NCBI GenBank assembly: GCA_001803875.1
Contig: MHEO01000039.1
Coordinates: 1-33,819, forward strand
From: Nitrospirae bacterium RIFCSPHIGHO2_01_FULL_66_17
GTDB taxonomy: Bacteria > Nitrospirota > Nitrospiria > 2-01-FULL-66-17
DNA length: 33,819 nucleotides
Direction of reading: 5' to 3'
How positions within the stretch are numbered: the stretch's first letter is position 1; every line of letters begins with the position of its first letter. This document shows positions 7,479 to 15,780 of this stretch, one piece after another. The notes under the pieces were generated by a model. The model worked only from the letters and a program-made list of their open reading frames with translations. It was not told the DNA's origin and ran no database searches. The position numbers were made by a program, and so were the translations under genes.

Positions 7479-9113
7479 CTAGTACATGTCCCCCATGCCG
7501 CCCCCTCCGCCGTGCATCGGAGGCGTCTTGCCTTCCTTCTCCGGAATCTCGGCGACCATGACCTCGGTCGTGAGCATCAGACCGGCCACGCTCGCCGCAT
7601 TCTGGAGCGCGGTGCGGGTCACCTTCGTCGGATCGATGATCCCCGCCTCGATCATGTCAACGTAGGTTTCGCCGGCGGCGTCAAAACCCCACGACGGTTT
7701 CTGCCCGCTGCGAACTTTTTCCACCACCACGGACCCTTCCAACCCCGCGTTGGCGACGATCTGCCGAATTGGCTCCTCCAGCGACCGCCGGATGATGTTG
7801 ACCCCGATCTGCTGATCGTGCTCCAGCTTCAGCTTATCGAGAACCGACACGCAGCGCAGCAGGGCCACGCCGCCTCCGGGGACGATCCCTTCTTCCACGG
7901 CCGCCTTCGTGGCGTGCAGCGCATCCTCCACCCGAGCCTTCTTCTCCTTCATCTCGGTCTCGGTGGCGGCGCCCACGTTGATCACGGCCACACCGCCGAC
8001 GAGCTTCGCCAAGCGCTCCTGCAGTTTCTCACGGTCGTAATCCGAGGTTGTCTCCTCGATCTGCGCCTTGATCTGCTTGACTCGGCCCTGAATCTTCGCC
8101 GAATCCCCCGCGCCTTCCACGATCGTCGTGTTGTCCTTGTCGATCGTCAGCCGCTTGGCGCGGCCGAGGTCGGTGACCTTGACGTTTTCGAGCTTCAACC
8201 CGAGGTCCTCGGAAATGACCTGCCCGCCCGTCAGGATCGCGATATCCTCCAGCATCGACTTGCGCCGATCGCCGAAGCCGGGCGCCTTCACGGCCGCGAC
8301 GTTCAGGGTCCCGCGCAGCTTATTCACCACCAGGGTCGCCAACGCTTCGCCTTCCACCTCTTCGGCGATGATCAACAGCGGCTTGCCCATCCGAGCGACC
8401 TGTTCAAGGATCGGCAGGAGGTCCTTCATCGTGCTGATCTTTTTCTCGTTGATCAACAGGAAGGCATCTTCCAGCACGGCCTCCATCCGCTCAGGGTCGG
8501 TCACGAAATAGGGAGAGAGGTATCCGCGATCGAATTGCATCCCCTCCACCACGTCAAGGGATGTGGTCATGCTCTTGGCTTCTTCCACGGTGATGACGCC
8601 GTCTTTGCCAACCTTTTCCATCGCCTCGGCGATGAGATCCCCGATCGCCTTGTCGTTGTTCGCCGAAATCGTCCCGATCTGGGCGATCTCTTTCTTCGTT
8701 TGACACGGCCGACTGATTTTCTTCAGCTCCTCCAGCACGAGCTCGACCGCCTTGTCGATGCCCCGCTTGAGGTCCATCGAGTTGGCGCCCGCCGAGACGC
8801 TCTTGACCCCCTCGCGAAAGATGGCCTGGGCCAAGACGGTGGCGGTCGTCGTCCCGTCGCCCGCCACGTCGCTGGTTTTGCTGGCCACTTCCTTCACCAG
8901 TTGCGCCCCCATGTTCTCGTACGGATCCTTGAGCTCCACCTCTTTGGCGACCGTGACCCCGTCTTTGGTGATCGTCGGCGCGCCGAACTTCTTCTCGATG
9001 ACCGCATTACGCCCCTTGGGGCCGAGCGTCGCCTTCACGGCGTTGCTCAGTTGATTCACCCCTCGGAGAATGGACGCACGGGCCTCTTCGCTGAACACCA
9101 TTTGCTTCGCCAT
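7479..9113 (-). CDS. groL: Chaperonin GroEL (Hsp60)
   Basis: This is the ATP-driven folding chamber subunit. The 544-aa sequence is a standard GroEL: start MAKQMVFSEEARAS, VKATLGPKGRN, ITKDGVTVAKE, the ATPase loop GDGTTTATVLAQ (Asp near residue 87), GYLSPYF in the apical domain, EGIVPGGGVALLR in the equatorial domain, and a flexible Gly/Met tail ending GGGGGMGDMY. AGGAGG lies seven bases before ATG 9113. It follows groS by 90 nt, a gap that holds a small GGCCCG/CGGGCC hairpin (around 9154-9172) which may tune the GroEL:GroES ratio. Expression is driven by the CIRCE-controlled promoter upstream of groS. Confidence 0.99.
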   Translation of the reverse strand: MAKQMVFSEEARASILRGVNQLSNAVKATLGPKGRNAVIEKKFGAPTITKDGVTVAKEVELKDPYENMGAQLVKEVASKTSDVAGDGTTTATVLAQAIFREGVKSVSAGANSMDLKRGIDKAVELVLEELKKISRPCQTKKEIAQIGTISANNDKAIGDLIAEAMEKVGKDGVITVEEAKSMTTSLDVVEGMQFDRGYLSPYFVTDPERMEAVLEDAFLLINEKKISTMKDLLPILEQVARMGKPLLIIAEEVEGEALATLVVNKLRGTLNVAAVKAPGFGDRRKSMLEDIAILTGGQVISEDLGLKLENVKVTDLGRAKRLTIDKDNTTIVEGAGDSAKIQGRVKQIKAQIEETTSDYDREKLQERLAKLVGGVAVINVGAATETEMKEKKARVEDALHATKAAVEEGIVPGGGVALLRCVSVLDKLKLEHDQQIGVNIIRRSLEEPIRQIVANAGLEGSVVVEKVRSGQKPSWGFDAAGETYVDMIEAGIIDPTKVTRTALQNAASVAGLMLTTEVMVAEIPEKEGKTPPMHGGGGGMGDMY

Positions 9114-9203
9114 CGCTCTTCCTCCTATCCTCGCTTGCGTAGCGCCTCACAGGCCCCGTTTTCACGGGCCGAGAAGCGAAGTCCATTGACGTTTCTGTCC
9201 TCG

Positions 9204-9497
9204 TTACTTTTCTAACACGCCCAGAATGTCTTCCTCTTTGAGGATGAGGTAATCGGTGTCGTCGAACGAGATCTTGCTGCCCGAATATTTATCGAACAGC
9301 ACCTCGTCGCCGACCTTGACTCCCTTCACTTCGCCGCCGATCGCCTCGATCCGACCCCGTTGCGGTTTCTCCTTTGCGGCGTCGGGAATGTACAACCCCC
9401 CACTCGTCCGCTCCTGCTCTTCGGAATAGCTGACGAACACGCGCTCCTTGAGCGGTTTAAAGTTGACCTTCTTTCGGGTTGCCGTCTCCGTTCCCAT
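9204..9497 (-). CDS. groS: Co-chaperonin GroES (Hsp10)
   Basis: GroES caps the GroEL chamber. The 97-aa product has the GroES core: FKPLKERVFVSY, then a mobile loop with ERTSGGLYIPD, GRIEAIGG, KVGDEVLFDKYSGS and a C-terminal YLILKEEDILGV. The start at ATG 9497 is set by AGGAGG eight bases upstream; the longer open frame would run into the CIRCE element and is rejected. The N-terminus is a few residues longer than in E. coli GroES (GTETATRKKVN). Confidence 0.98.
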   Translation of the reverse strand: MGTETATRKKVNFKPLKERVFVSYSEEQERTSGGLYIPDAAKEKPQRGRIEAIGGEVKGVKVGDEVLFDKYSGSKISFDDTDYLILKEEDILGVLEK

Positions 9498-9526
9498 CGG
9501 ATCTCCTCCTTGCTGAACAGGTGGTG

Positions 9527-9553
9527 GTAGCACTCATGGCCGTCGAGTGCTAA
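9527..9553 (-). promoter_or_regulatory. CIRCE operator (HrcA binding site) of groS-groL
   Basis: The inverted repeat has arms GTAGCACTC (9527-9535) and GAGTGCTAA (9545-9553) separated by 9 nt. It matches the CIRCE consensus TTAGCACTC-N9-GAGTGCTAA at all but one position. It overlaps the predicted transcription start, as expected for HrcA repression released by heat. No hrcA gene lies in the window. Confidence 0.95.
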
Positions 9554-9554
9554 C

Positions 9555-9583
9555 AATATACTGAAGCCATTTTCAAAAATCAA
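9555..9583 (-). promoter_or_regulatory. Vegetative promoter of groS-groL
   Basis: On the minus strand TTGATT (9583-9578) and TATATT (9560-9555) are 17 nt apart, immediately upstream of the CIRCE arms. The local A/T-rich stretch stands out from the surrounding GC-rich DNA. Confidence 0.82.
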
Positions 9584-9613
9584 GCACTTTTTTTCTTACC
9601 GTAATTCAACAGG

Positions 9614-10978
9614 TTAGATGCTGTTACCAGCTCCTGCCGCCGGAGCGTCCTGAGGCTTGTTCAAAAAATCTTTAAATACTGCCCAGCTTTTGAGCAGTTC
9701 GATGGCCTTTTGGAGCTGGAGATCCTCATCCGGTCCCACGCGAGGTTCATCCGGAATCGGCGTCAGCTCGGGGGTTTCCTGGGGCGTGGTCGGGGCCGGC
9801 GTGTCGCTTTCATTTTTGAGATGCCGCTCAAGGTCGCGCTCCCGAACCGCGGGGCGCCGAGGCCCCTCCTTGACGGGCGCGATGCGGACCGTGATCGTGG
9901 GATCGATCCCGGTGTTTTGGATCGAACGGCCCTTCGGCGTGTAGTACTTCGCGGTGGTCAGCCGCAGCCCGGACCCATCGCTCAACGGGATGACCGTCTG
10001 GACCGAGCCCTTGCCGAACGTGGTCGTCCCCACCACCACCGCCCGTCCCCAGTCCTGCAGCGCGCCGGCCACGATCTCCGAGGCGCTCGCGCTGCCTTCG
10101 TTGACAAGGACGATCATCGGGAGGTCCAGGATCGGGTGCGCACCGTCCGCCGTGTAGTCTTCGCCCTTGCCCTGGCGACCCTTGATCGACACGACGGCTT
10201 TGCCCTTCGGCAGAAAGAGTTCCGAGACCTCCACCGCGGCGGTCAAGAGCCCGCCCGGGTTATTGCGGAGGTCCAGGACCAGCGACTGCACCTTCTGCGA
10301 ACGAAGCGCGTCCAGCGCCTTGGTCAGATCCTTGCCGCTCTGCTCCTGAAATTGCGTCAACCGCAGGTAGCCGATGCCGTTGTCGAGCATCTTGTGGCGC
10401 ACGCTCTGGATCTTGATGATCTCCCGGACCAGCGACACGTCGAAGGGCGCGGCGCCCCCCTCCCGCTCGACGGTGAGGACAACCTTGGTGCCCTTGGGAC
10501 CGCGCATCTTGTTGACCGCGTCCATCAGGCTCACGTCCTTCGTCGACACCCCGTCGATCTTGACGATCCGGTCGCCGGCCTTGATCCCCGCCCGATCCGC
10601 GGGCGTATCCTCGATCGGGGCAATCACGGTCAGCCGCTCCTCCTTCAAGCCGATCTGGATGCCGAGGCCGCCGAACTCTCCCTTGGTATCAACCTGCATT
10701 TCCTTGTACATCTCAGGCGGCATGAAGGCCGAATGGGGATCGAGGGTGTTCAGCATGCCGCGGATGGCGCCGTAAATGACGTCCCGCGTCGTGGTCTCTT
10801 CCACGTAGTGGCGCTGAACCTGGTTGAGCACCTCGGTGAACGGTCGCAGCTCTTCGTACGTTTCGGCTTGCTCGGCCAGCCCCTTGCTCTCCAGCACCTT
10901 CCCGGACAGCATCCCCGCGAGAAACACCGCCACGATTCCCAGGGAGAGCCAGCCCGAGCGTCTGCGTTGATCGATCAT
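9614..10978 (-). CDS. ctpA: S41 carboxy-terminal processing protease
   Basis: This periplasmic serine protease trims the C-termini of exported proteins and often degrades or activates cell-wall hydrolases. The 454-aa product starts at ATG 10978, with AAGGAGG upstream and an ATGA overlap with the envC-like stop. It has a signal anchor (about residues 9-25), a PDZ domain (about 95-185, with GGLGIQIG and AGIKAGDRIVKI) and the S41 core (LVLDLRNNPGG). The catalytic pair is Ser298 in GSASASE and Lys323 in TFGKGSVQ. A Pro/Glu-rich tail follows. It is the last gene of the ftsE-ftsX-envC-ctpA group. Its stop lies about 30 nt from the -35 of the groS promoter, and no terminator is visible. Confidence 0.96.
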   Translation of the reverse strand: MIDQRRRSGWLSLGIVAVFLAGMLSGKVLESKGLAEQAETYEELRPFTEVLNQVQRHYVEETTTRDVIYGAIRGMLNTLDPHSAFMPPEMYKEMQVDTKGEFGGLGIQIGLKEERLTVIAPIEDTPADRAGIKAGDRIVKIDGVSTKDVSLMDAVNKMRGPKGTKVVLTVEREGGAAPFDVSLVREIIKIQSVRHKMLDNGIGYLRLTQFQEQSGKDLTKALDALRSQKVQSLVLDLRNNPGGLLTAAVEVSELFLPKGKAVVSIKGRQGKGEDYTADGAHPILDLPMIVLVNEGSASASEIVAGALQDWGRAVVVGTTTFGKGSVQTVIPLSDGSGLRLTTAKYYTPKGRSIQNTGIDPTITVRIAPVKEGPRRPAVRERDLERHLKNESDTPAPTTPQETPELTPIPDEPRVGPDEDLQLQKAIELLKSWAVFKDFLNKPQDAPAAGAGNSI

Positions 10979-12183
10979 TCCCTGCCTCCTTGTTTCACCA
11001 GCCATGCCACCGGATCAAGCGGATCTTCGCCATGGCGCAACTCAAAGTAGATGCGGTCGTCACCCGTCTCGTCGCGGGCCGTGCCGATGACCTGTCCCGC
11101 GCTCACCGCGTCCCCGGGGCGAACCCGGAGCGCATCGGCGTGCGCGTACAGCGACAGGTAGCGCTCCCCGTGGTCGATGATCACGACCATGCCATACCCC
11201 TTGAGGCGGTCTGCGTACGCGATCCGGCCGTCCGCCACCGCCCGAATCGGCGTACCGTCGGCCGCGCGGATTTCGACGCCCTTGCGATCCACATAGGTGT
11301 CGAAGCGCGGATGCTTATGCCGGCCGAACGCGCCCACGATCGCTCCCGACAACGGCCAGAGCAACCGTCCTTTCTCTTGCGCGAACCCCCTTCCGCCCGT
11401 GGGCGGCCGAGAGGCCCGCACCATCTCGCCGATCAATTTCTCGAGGCGACGGGACGCTTCCTCGAGATCCTCAATCGACCGCGTATAGGCGACCTTTTCC
11501 GCCCGGAGCCCGCGGAGGAGGCGCTGCCGCGTCTCCCGCTCCGCGAGGACGGCGTCCAGGGCGTCGCCCTTGTCGCGCCGAAACGCGTCCAACTCCTCCT
11601 TGAGATGTTCCAGCGCCGCGACCTGCACGGTGACGCTCGCCGCCGCCGCCTGCGCGTCGGTCAGCAGGCGGCGATCCCGGTCGAGAATCTTCCGAACGGT
11701 GTCATACCGAATCGTCATATCGGCGGGAGCGGCCGCCAGGATGAAGGACCCGTACGCCGCCGTCCTCCATTTCGCGATCTCACGGAGCCGGATTCGAGCC
11801 CTCCGACGCGTGTCGTCCGCCCGCTGCGTCAAGCCCCCCAGGGTCCGCGTCGCCTCGGCGATTTCAAGATCCTTCTGCGCCGCGCTGAGTTCGGCCAGGC
11901 GCAGGGCGCGGCGATTGATGCCCAGCACGCGCGCCGTCTCTTCAAGCCGCTCGGCCACCGATCGCTCCCGCGAACTGACGAGATCGCGCCGTTTCTTGAT
12001 CCGATCGAGTTCCTGCTGCAACACGGCCAGCTCCTGGCGCTCCTTGGCGATCCGGTCCGCCGGCGAGACCGCCCACGCCGCGTGCGGCGCGGGCCAGAGT
12101 GCGATCACCACGCCCACCGCGAACCCGCCGCACCCCCACCCCCGGTTACGGCGCGAGTTGCCGAACCCGTCGAGCCGCGACAA
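10975..12183 (-). CDS. envC: EnvC-like amidase activator (degenerate M23/LytM domain, coiled coil)
   Basis: EnvC-type proteins link FtsEX to peptidoglycan amidases at the septum. The 402-aa product has an N-terminal export signal (hydrophobic stretch near residues 18-38), a long coiled coil rich in Arg, Glu, Leu and Ala (about 40-260), then a C-terminal LytM domain (about 275-395). The zinc ligands of active M23 enzymes are missing: the usual H-x3-D region reads DRKGVEIRA and the final HxH is RIYFEL. This matches EnvC-type, non-catalytic activators. The start is uncertain: TTG 12183 is the only start giving a full signal peptide, and it overlaps the end of ftsX by 38 nt. Position after ftsEX supports the call. 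Confidence 0.88.
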   Translation of the reverse strand: MSRLDGFGNSRRNRGWGCGGFAVGVVIALWPAPHAAWAVSPADRIAKERQELAVLQQELDRIKKRRDLVSSRERSVAERLEETARVLGINRRALRLAELSAAQKDLEIAEATRTLGGLTQRADDTRRRARIRLREIAKWRTAAYGSFILAAAPADMTIRYDTVRKILDRDRRLLTDAQAAAASVTVQVAALEHLKEELDAFRRDKGDALDAVLAERETRQRLLRGLRAEKVAYTRSIEDLEEASRRLEKLIGEMVRASRPPTGGRGFAQEKGRLLWPLSGAIVGAFGRHKHPRFDTYVDRKGVEIRAADGTPIRAVADGRIAYADRLKGYGMVVIIDHGERYLSLYAHADALRVRPGDAVSAGQVIGTARDETGDDRIYFELRHGEDPLDPVAWLVKQGGRE

Positions 12184-13009
12184 CGCTTCCCGCCCCCCCC
12201 ACGATGGCGCCCAGGCCGATCAAGAGCGGCACGAACTCCATCGGAAACACCAACCGATCGATCCACGCCGCCAGCAGGCCCTCGAAGGTCGAACCCCACC
12301 GCTCGTGGACCGCCAGCCACGCACCGCCCAACACCGCCGACGCGGCGAGCCCCCCCATGGTCCCGATGGCAAGCCCTTCCAGGAGAAACGGCTTGAGGAT
12401 CACGCCATCCGGCGCGCCCAGCAGACGGAGCAGGGAAACTTCCTCTCGGCGCACCCCCAGCGAAATGTGCACCATCACGCCGATGACCACCGCCACCGCC
12501 GCCGCCAGCGCCCCGCCGATCACCGCCCCCACGATCCACACGAGCCGGGCGGCCGCGCTCAGGTCCCGGATCAGCGCCTCCCCGAACCTGACATCCTCGA
12601 CCCCCGCGAGCGTCGCCCAGCGACGCGCCAGAGCCGCCATTCCGCTCGGCGTTTGCGCCGTATCGGCGACCGACACCTCGATCGAGGCGGGAAACGGATT
12701 GTCGCCCAGCCCCTCAAGCGCCGACCGGTCGAGCTGCATGAACCGCAGGAACTCCGCCTCCGCCTCGGCCTGGGTGACCAGATGGTGGGTCCGCACCGCG
12801 GGCTCGGACGCGATGGCCGCGCGAATCGCGTCAATCTCCTCCGGGGCGGCCGCGTCGCGCAGGTACACCACCACCTTCACATCGGCCCGCCACGCGCGCA
12901 TCAGCGTCCACGCGTTCCACGCCGCCAGCCAGCAGCCGCCGGCCAGGGTCAAGACCACGGCGGCCGTCAGGGTCACGCCCGCCGTCGCCGCCCGTTGCCC
13001 CCGGCTCAT
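12146..13009 (-). CDS. ftsX: Cell division protein FtsX
   Basis: FtsX is the membrane subunit of the FtsEX ABC-type complex that transmits ATP hydrolysis to periplasmic EnvC-like activators. The 287-aa protein starts at ATG 13009, overlapping the ftsE stop as ATGA. One N-terminal membrane helix (about 10-32) leads into a periplasmic domain (about 40-150). Three further helices follow (about 156-182, 210-235 and 257-279). VRREEVSLLRLLGAP, the cytoplasmic coupling segment before TM3, is typical of FtsX. The cytoplasmic N-terminus is very short (about 9 residues) compared with enterobacterial FtsX. Confidence 0.95.
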   Translation of the reverse strand: MSRGQRAATAGVTLTAAVVLTLAGGCWLAAWNAWTLMRAWRADVKVVVYLRDAAAPEEIDAIRAAIASEPAVRTHHLVTQAEAEAEFLRFMQLDRSALEGLGDNPFPASIEVSVADTAQTPSGMAALARRWATLAGVEDVRFGEALIRDLSAAARLVWIVGAVIGGALAAAVAVVIGVMVHISLGVRREEVSLLRLLGAPDGVILKPFLLEGLAIGTMGGLAASAVLGGAWLAVHERWGSTFEGLLAAWIDRLVFPMEFVPLLIGLGAIVGGAGSVVAARRVRQLAP

Positions 13010-13749
13010 GCGCGTTCGGCGACCGGGCCCGCCACGACCACACGGCCGGCCTGTAAGATCACGCGCCGGGCGCCCAGCCGTCCGGCCAGCCCGGGGTCGT
13101 GGGTGGCCACGAGCAGCGTCGCGCCGCGGGCGTGCGTCGCCCGGAGGGTCGAGATCACCTCCCGGGCGGCGACCTCGTCGAGCAGCGCGGTGGGTTCGTC
13201 GGCGAGCACGATCGGGGGCCGCGTCACCAGCGCGCGCGCCAGGCAGACCCGCTGGGTTTCCCCCCCCGACAGTTGCGGAGGATAGGCCGTCCGGCGCCCT
13301 TCCATCCCGACCGCCTTCAACATTTCGTAGACCCGGATGCGCGTGTCGTGAAACGGGGCCTTGACCGCCCTGAGCGCCAGCGCGATGTTGTCGGCCACCG
13401 TCAACGCGGGAAGCAACGGCATCCCCTGGACCATCAGCCCCATCGACCGTCGGACCGCCGCCAGATCGGGCGTCCCGCCCCCGCTGATCTCCGTCCCGTT
13501 CACGAACACCGTCCCGGCGTCGGCGCGCTCCGCTCCGATCATGAGCCGGAAGAGCGTGCTCTTCCCCGCGCCGGTCGGGCCCTCGATCACGACGAGTTCG
13601 CCCCGCGCCACGTGAAAACTGACGCCGCGCAACACGTCGAGACCGGCCTGGAACGATTTCCACACGTCGAGGACCTGGATCGCGACGGGTCCGTTGCCGC
13701 CCGCCCCAGCCCTCGCCGGAGCCTGGGCCGAGACGGTCCGGCGCGACAT
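13006..13749 (-). CDS. ftsE: Cell division ATP-binding protein FtsE
   Basis: FtsE is the ATPase of the FtsEX complex at the division ring. The 247-aa product contains Walker A GPTGAGKS (57-64), Q-loop GLMVQ (104-108), signature LSGGE (160-164), Walker B IVLADEP (180-186) and the H-loop VATHD (His217). An Ala/Gly-rich stretch of about 20 residues precedes the ABC fold. ATG 13749 overlaps the stop of the 129-aa gene as TGATG. Order and overlap with ftsX separate it from LolD-like paralogues. Confidence 0.95.
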   Translation of the reverse strand: MSRRTVSAQAPARAGAGGNGPVAIQVLDVWKSFQAGLDVLRGVSFHVARGELVVIEGPTGAGKSTLFRLMIGAERADAGTVFVNGTEISGGGTPDLAAVRRSMGLMVQGMPLLPALTVADNIALALRAVKAPFHDTRIRVYEMLKAVGMEGRRTAYPPQLSGGETQRVCLARALVTRPPIVLADEPTALLDEVAAREVISTLRATHARGATLLVATHDPGLAGRLGARRVILQAGRVVVAGPVAERA

Positions 13750-14138
13750 CAGGACGGCTTCCCCCGTCGCGACGCCAACTGCTCGTCGATCACCTCGTCC
13801 AGGGTCCGTCGTCCGCGAGGCATGGTCGGGCGCGGCGGAACGGGGGGGACGGGCGGGGCCTCGGGCGCAGCCGCGGACGGCGTCGCCCCGCCGCCGAACT
13901 GGCCGGTCGTCAGACTCTTGATCATCCCCTGGTGCTGCGCCTTCATCATTTCCCGCACCACCTCGGGGTTCGGACCCGCCTGGATCACGTCCGCGTAGGA
14001 CACCTTCTTCGACGAGAGAATGGCGCCTCCCGCGAACAGATGGGTCACGATGACGGGGTTCTGCTGCCCCCCGTCCTCGGTCTGCACGTGGTACATCTTG
14101 CCCCCGTGCTCCACGTCGGTATTGATGCCGCTCAGCAT
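13749..14138 (-). CDS. Conserved-looking hypothetical protein (129 aa) upstream of ftsEX
   Basis: I cannot assign a function. ATG 14138 has GGAG five bases upstream and the stop overlaps ftsE as TGATG, so it is cotranslated with the division genes. Residues 1-75 form a compact beta-rich unit with NTDVEHGGKMYHVQTEDGG, VTHLFAGGAIL and SSKKVSYADVI, followed by a helix (EVVREMMKAQHQGMIK). A Pro/Ala-rich linker (about 80-110) leads to a basic C-terminal helix (TLDEVIDEQLASRR). No signal peptide or membrane segment is seen, so it is likely cytoplasmic. The shape, a small domain plus flexible linker plus short helix, suggests an adaptor; that is inference. Confidence 0.7.
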   Translation of the reverse strand: MLSGINTDVEHGGKMYHVQTEDGGQQNPVIVTHLFAGGAILSSKKVSYADVIQAGPNPEVVREMMKAQHQGMIKSLTTGQFGGGATPSAAAPEAPPVPPVPPRPTMPRGRRTLDEVIDEQLASRRGKPS

Positions 14139-14232
14139 GGTTCTCCAGCCACGCACGCCCCGCTTGCCGCGGGGGCGTTACCGTCCGGGGTTCCCGTCCT
14201 CTGCGATCGACACGGACACTCCATCGCTCTCC

Positions 14233-14610
14233 CTACTCGGCGCACGAGGCGTCGAACGCGTTCGTGATGACATCCACCCGTGGCGGGCCCTCCGGCCGCT
14301 CGTCCACCACGACGATGTCAAACCGACACAACGGCTCGCCCAGTCGCCGGCGCGACAGATACTGCTGCGCCAAGCGAACCAGCCGGCGCTGCTTGCGCCG
14401 GTCCACGGCGAAGGCCGGATCGCCGAATTGCGCGCCCCGCCGCGCCTTGACCTCGACGAACACGAGGGTGTCGCCGTCGTACGCCACCACGTCCAGTTCG
14501 CCCCACCGCGAGCGGTAATTGCGCTCCACGATGCGGTAGCCGCGACGCGCGAGCGCCGCCGCCGCGACGGCCTCGCCGTGCGCGCCGAACGCGCCCGTGT
14601 CAGTGGACAC
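14233..14610 (-). CDS. yraN: UPF0102 / YraN family nuclease-like protein
   Basis: The 125-aa protein belongs to the YraN family, which has a PD-(D/E)XK nuclease-like fold of unclear biological role. Visible motifs are the N-terminal G-x-x-GE-A-x3-A-A segment, YRSRWGELDVVA with Glu38/Asp40, and VFVEVKARRG with Glu53/Lys55; together they form the expected catalytic set. The C-terminal part has CRFDIVVVDE. The start is GTG 14610, overlapping the last 11 nt of rnhB; GGGAAGG lies about eight bases upstream. rnhB-yraN adjacency is common in bacteria and supports the call. About 94 nt separate it from the next gene. Confidence 0.93.
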   Translation of the reverse strand: MSTDTGAFGAHGEAVAAAALARRGYRIVERNYRSRWGELDVVAYDGDTLVFVEVKARRGAQFGDPAFAVDRRKQRRLVRLAQQYLSRRRLGEPLCRFDIVVVDERPEGPPRVDVITNAFDASCAE

Positions 14611-15211
14611 GCGACGCGCCTTCCCCCGGCACCCCGCGAAAGGTCCGACGATGAATCGCGCAGGCGCCGTAACGCGCCAGGCGATCGAGATGGGCCGGCG
14701 TCCCGTAGCCCTTGTGGACGTCGAATCCGTAGCGGGGATAGCGGACGTGGTAGTCGTCCATAAGCCGGTCCCGAACGACCTTGGCGACGATCGACGCGGA
14801 CGCGACGAGGTAACTGAGCCGGTCGCCCCCGATGATCGCCCGCTGGAGCAGGGGGAGGCGCGGCAACGGAACCGCGTCGATTAGAAGGGCATCGGGAGGA
14901 ACGCTCAACCGGGACACGGCCTCCTCCATGGCGCCGATCGTGGCCTGCAGGATGTTGATCCGTTCGATGTCGCGGGCTCCCACGATGCCCACGCCCACCG
15001 CCACCGCCTTCTCGAGTATCCGGTGATACAACTGCTCGCGCTCCGCGGGCGGGATGAGCTTGGAATCCCGCACGCCGTCGATCGGCCGGGTCCAGGGCAG
15101 GATGACCGCCGCCGCAACCACGGGCCCCGCGAGCGGGCCGCGCCCCGCCTCGTCGACGCCCGCAATGCGGACACGGCCGTCGGCCTCAAGCTCCCGTTCA
15201 TGGGTCAGCAT
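14600..15211 (-). CDS. rnhB: Ribonuclease HII
   Basis: RNase HII cleaves RNA in RNA/DNA hybrids and at single ribonucleotides in DNA. The 203-aa product, from ATG 15211, has the family signature GVDEAGRGPLAGP with catalytic Asp20/Glu21, RDSKLIPPAERE, LLIDAVPL with Asp112, and the C-terminal HKGYGTPAHLDRLARYG. The frame stays open further upstream, but the extension would overlap rplS and looks non-coding. No clear Shine-Dalgarno is present, so coupling to rplS (38 nt upstream) is likely. It is embedded between rplS and yraN. Confidence 0.96.
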   Translation of the reverse strand: MLTHERELEADGRVRIAGVDEAGRGPLAGPVVAAAVILPWTRPIDGVRDSKLIPPAEREQLYHRILEKAVAVGVGIVGARDIERINILQATIGAMEEAVSRLSVPPDALLIDAVPLPRLPLLQRAIIGGDRLSYLVASASIVAKVVRDRLMDDYHVRYPRYGFDVHKGYGTPAHLDRLARYGACAIHRRTFRGVPGEGASRVH

Positions 15212-15248
15212 CGGCGCACGGCCGACGACCGCTTCCAGGGGAGACCGG

Positions 15249-15674
15249 TCAGGAGACGGGAAGCGTCTCGGCGGCCGGCGCTTCCGCCGGCTCGACCACC
15301 GGCCCGGCGGCCGACCGCGAGAGCCGGCTCTCCGCAGACCGCTCGGCGATACGCGCCGCGCGCCCCTTCTTGGAGCGCAGGTAATAGAGCTTGGCCCGCC
15401 GCACGCGACCGGATCGCACCACCTCGACCTTGTCGACAAACGGGGAATGGATCGGGAAAATCCGTTCCACCCCCACGCCGTAGGAGATCTTTCGCACGAC
15501 GAAGGTTTCGCGGTTGCTTCCGCCCTTTCTCCCAATCACCACGCCTTCGAAGACCTGAATGCGCTCTTTCTCGCCCTCGATCACCTTAACGTGGACCCGA
15601 ACCGTGTCGCCGACCTGGAACGCCGGAGCTTCCGGTTTCAAGAGGCGTTTTTCAATTCGCTGCATCTGACTCAT
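15249..15674 (-). CDS. rplS: 50S ribosomal protein L19 (bL19)
   Basis: L19 sits at the subunit interface of the large subunit. The 141-aa protein shows the family blocks GDTVRVHVKVIEGEKERIQ, FEGVVIGRKGG, ETFVVRKISYGVGVER, FPIHSP and RVRRAKLYYLR. A C-terminal extension of about 25 residues rich in Ala, Glu, Pro and Ser goes beyond the usual ~115-aa length. AGGAGG stands six bases before ATG 15674. It follows trmD by 106 nt, the largest gap in this operon part, and that gap contains a hairpin. Confidence 0.98.
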   Translation of the reverse strand: MSQMQRIEKRLLKPEAPAFQVGDTVRVHVKVIEGEKERIQVFEGVVIGRKGGSNRETFVVRKISYGVGVERIFPIHSPFVDKVEVVRSGRVRRAKLYYLRSKKGRAARIAERSAESRLSRSAAGPVVEPAEAPAAETLPVS

Positions 15675-15697
15675 GGCTTCCTCCTATCCAAAGCTTG

Positions 15698-15716
15698 CCC
15701 CGGCGCACCGCCGGGG
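15698..15716 (-). other. Hairpin in the trmD-rplS gap, upstream of rplS
   Basis: Perfect 8-bp arms CCCCGGCG (15698-15705) and CGCCGGGG (15709-15716) close a 3-nt loop, 24 nt before the rplS start codon. There is no T-tract, so it is not a standard terminator. It could stabilise the transcript or serve as a leader element for rplS. Nothing further is seen in the 106-nt gap. Confidence 0.4.
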
Positions 15717-15780
15717 GTTCGCCCCGTGATCTTCGATTGGCCGACGCACCGGCTTCCAGATCCGTGACATCACGTCTGAC

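Noticed and set aside
7380..9215. 611-codon plus-strand ORF opposite groL
   Set aside because: It is antisense to a full-length, unmistakable GroEL and spans the groL terminator.
9498..9533. Longer GroES start
   Set aside because: It would place the CIRCE arm in the coding region and ignore the AGGAGG before ATG 9497.
12146..13663. ORF of 505 codons joining ftsX to an upstream extension
   Set aside because: The extension is antisense-like frame within ftsE; FtsX starts at ATG 13009 with an ATGA overlap.
14155..14178. Hairpin ACGCCCCGC / GCGGGGGCGT in the yraN-orf gap as a terminator
   Set aside because: There is no T-tract, one bulge is needed, and it lies just upstream of a coupled gene in the same operon.
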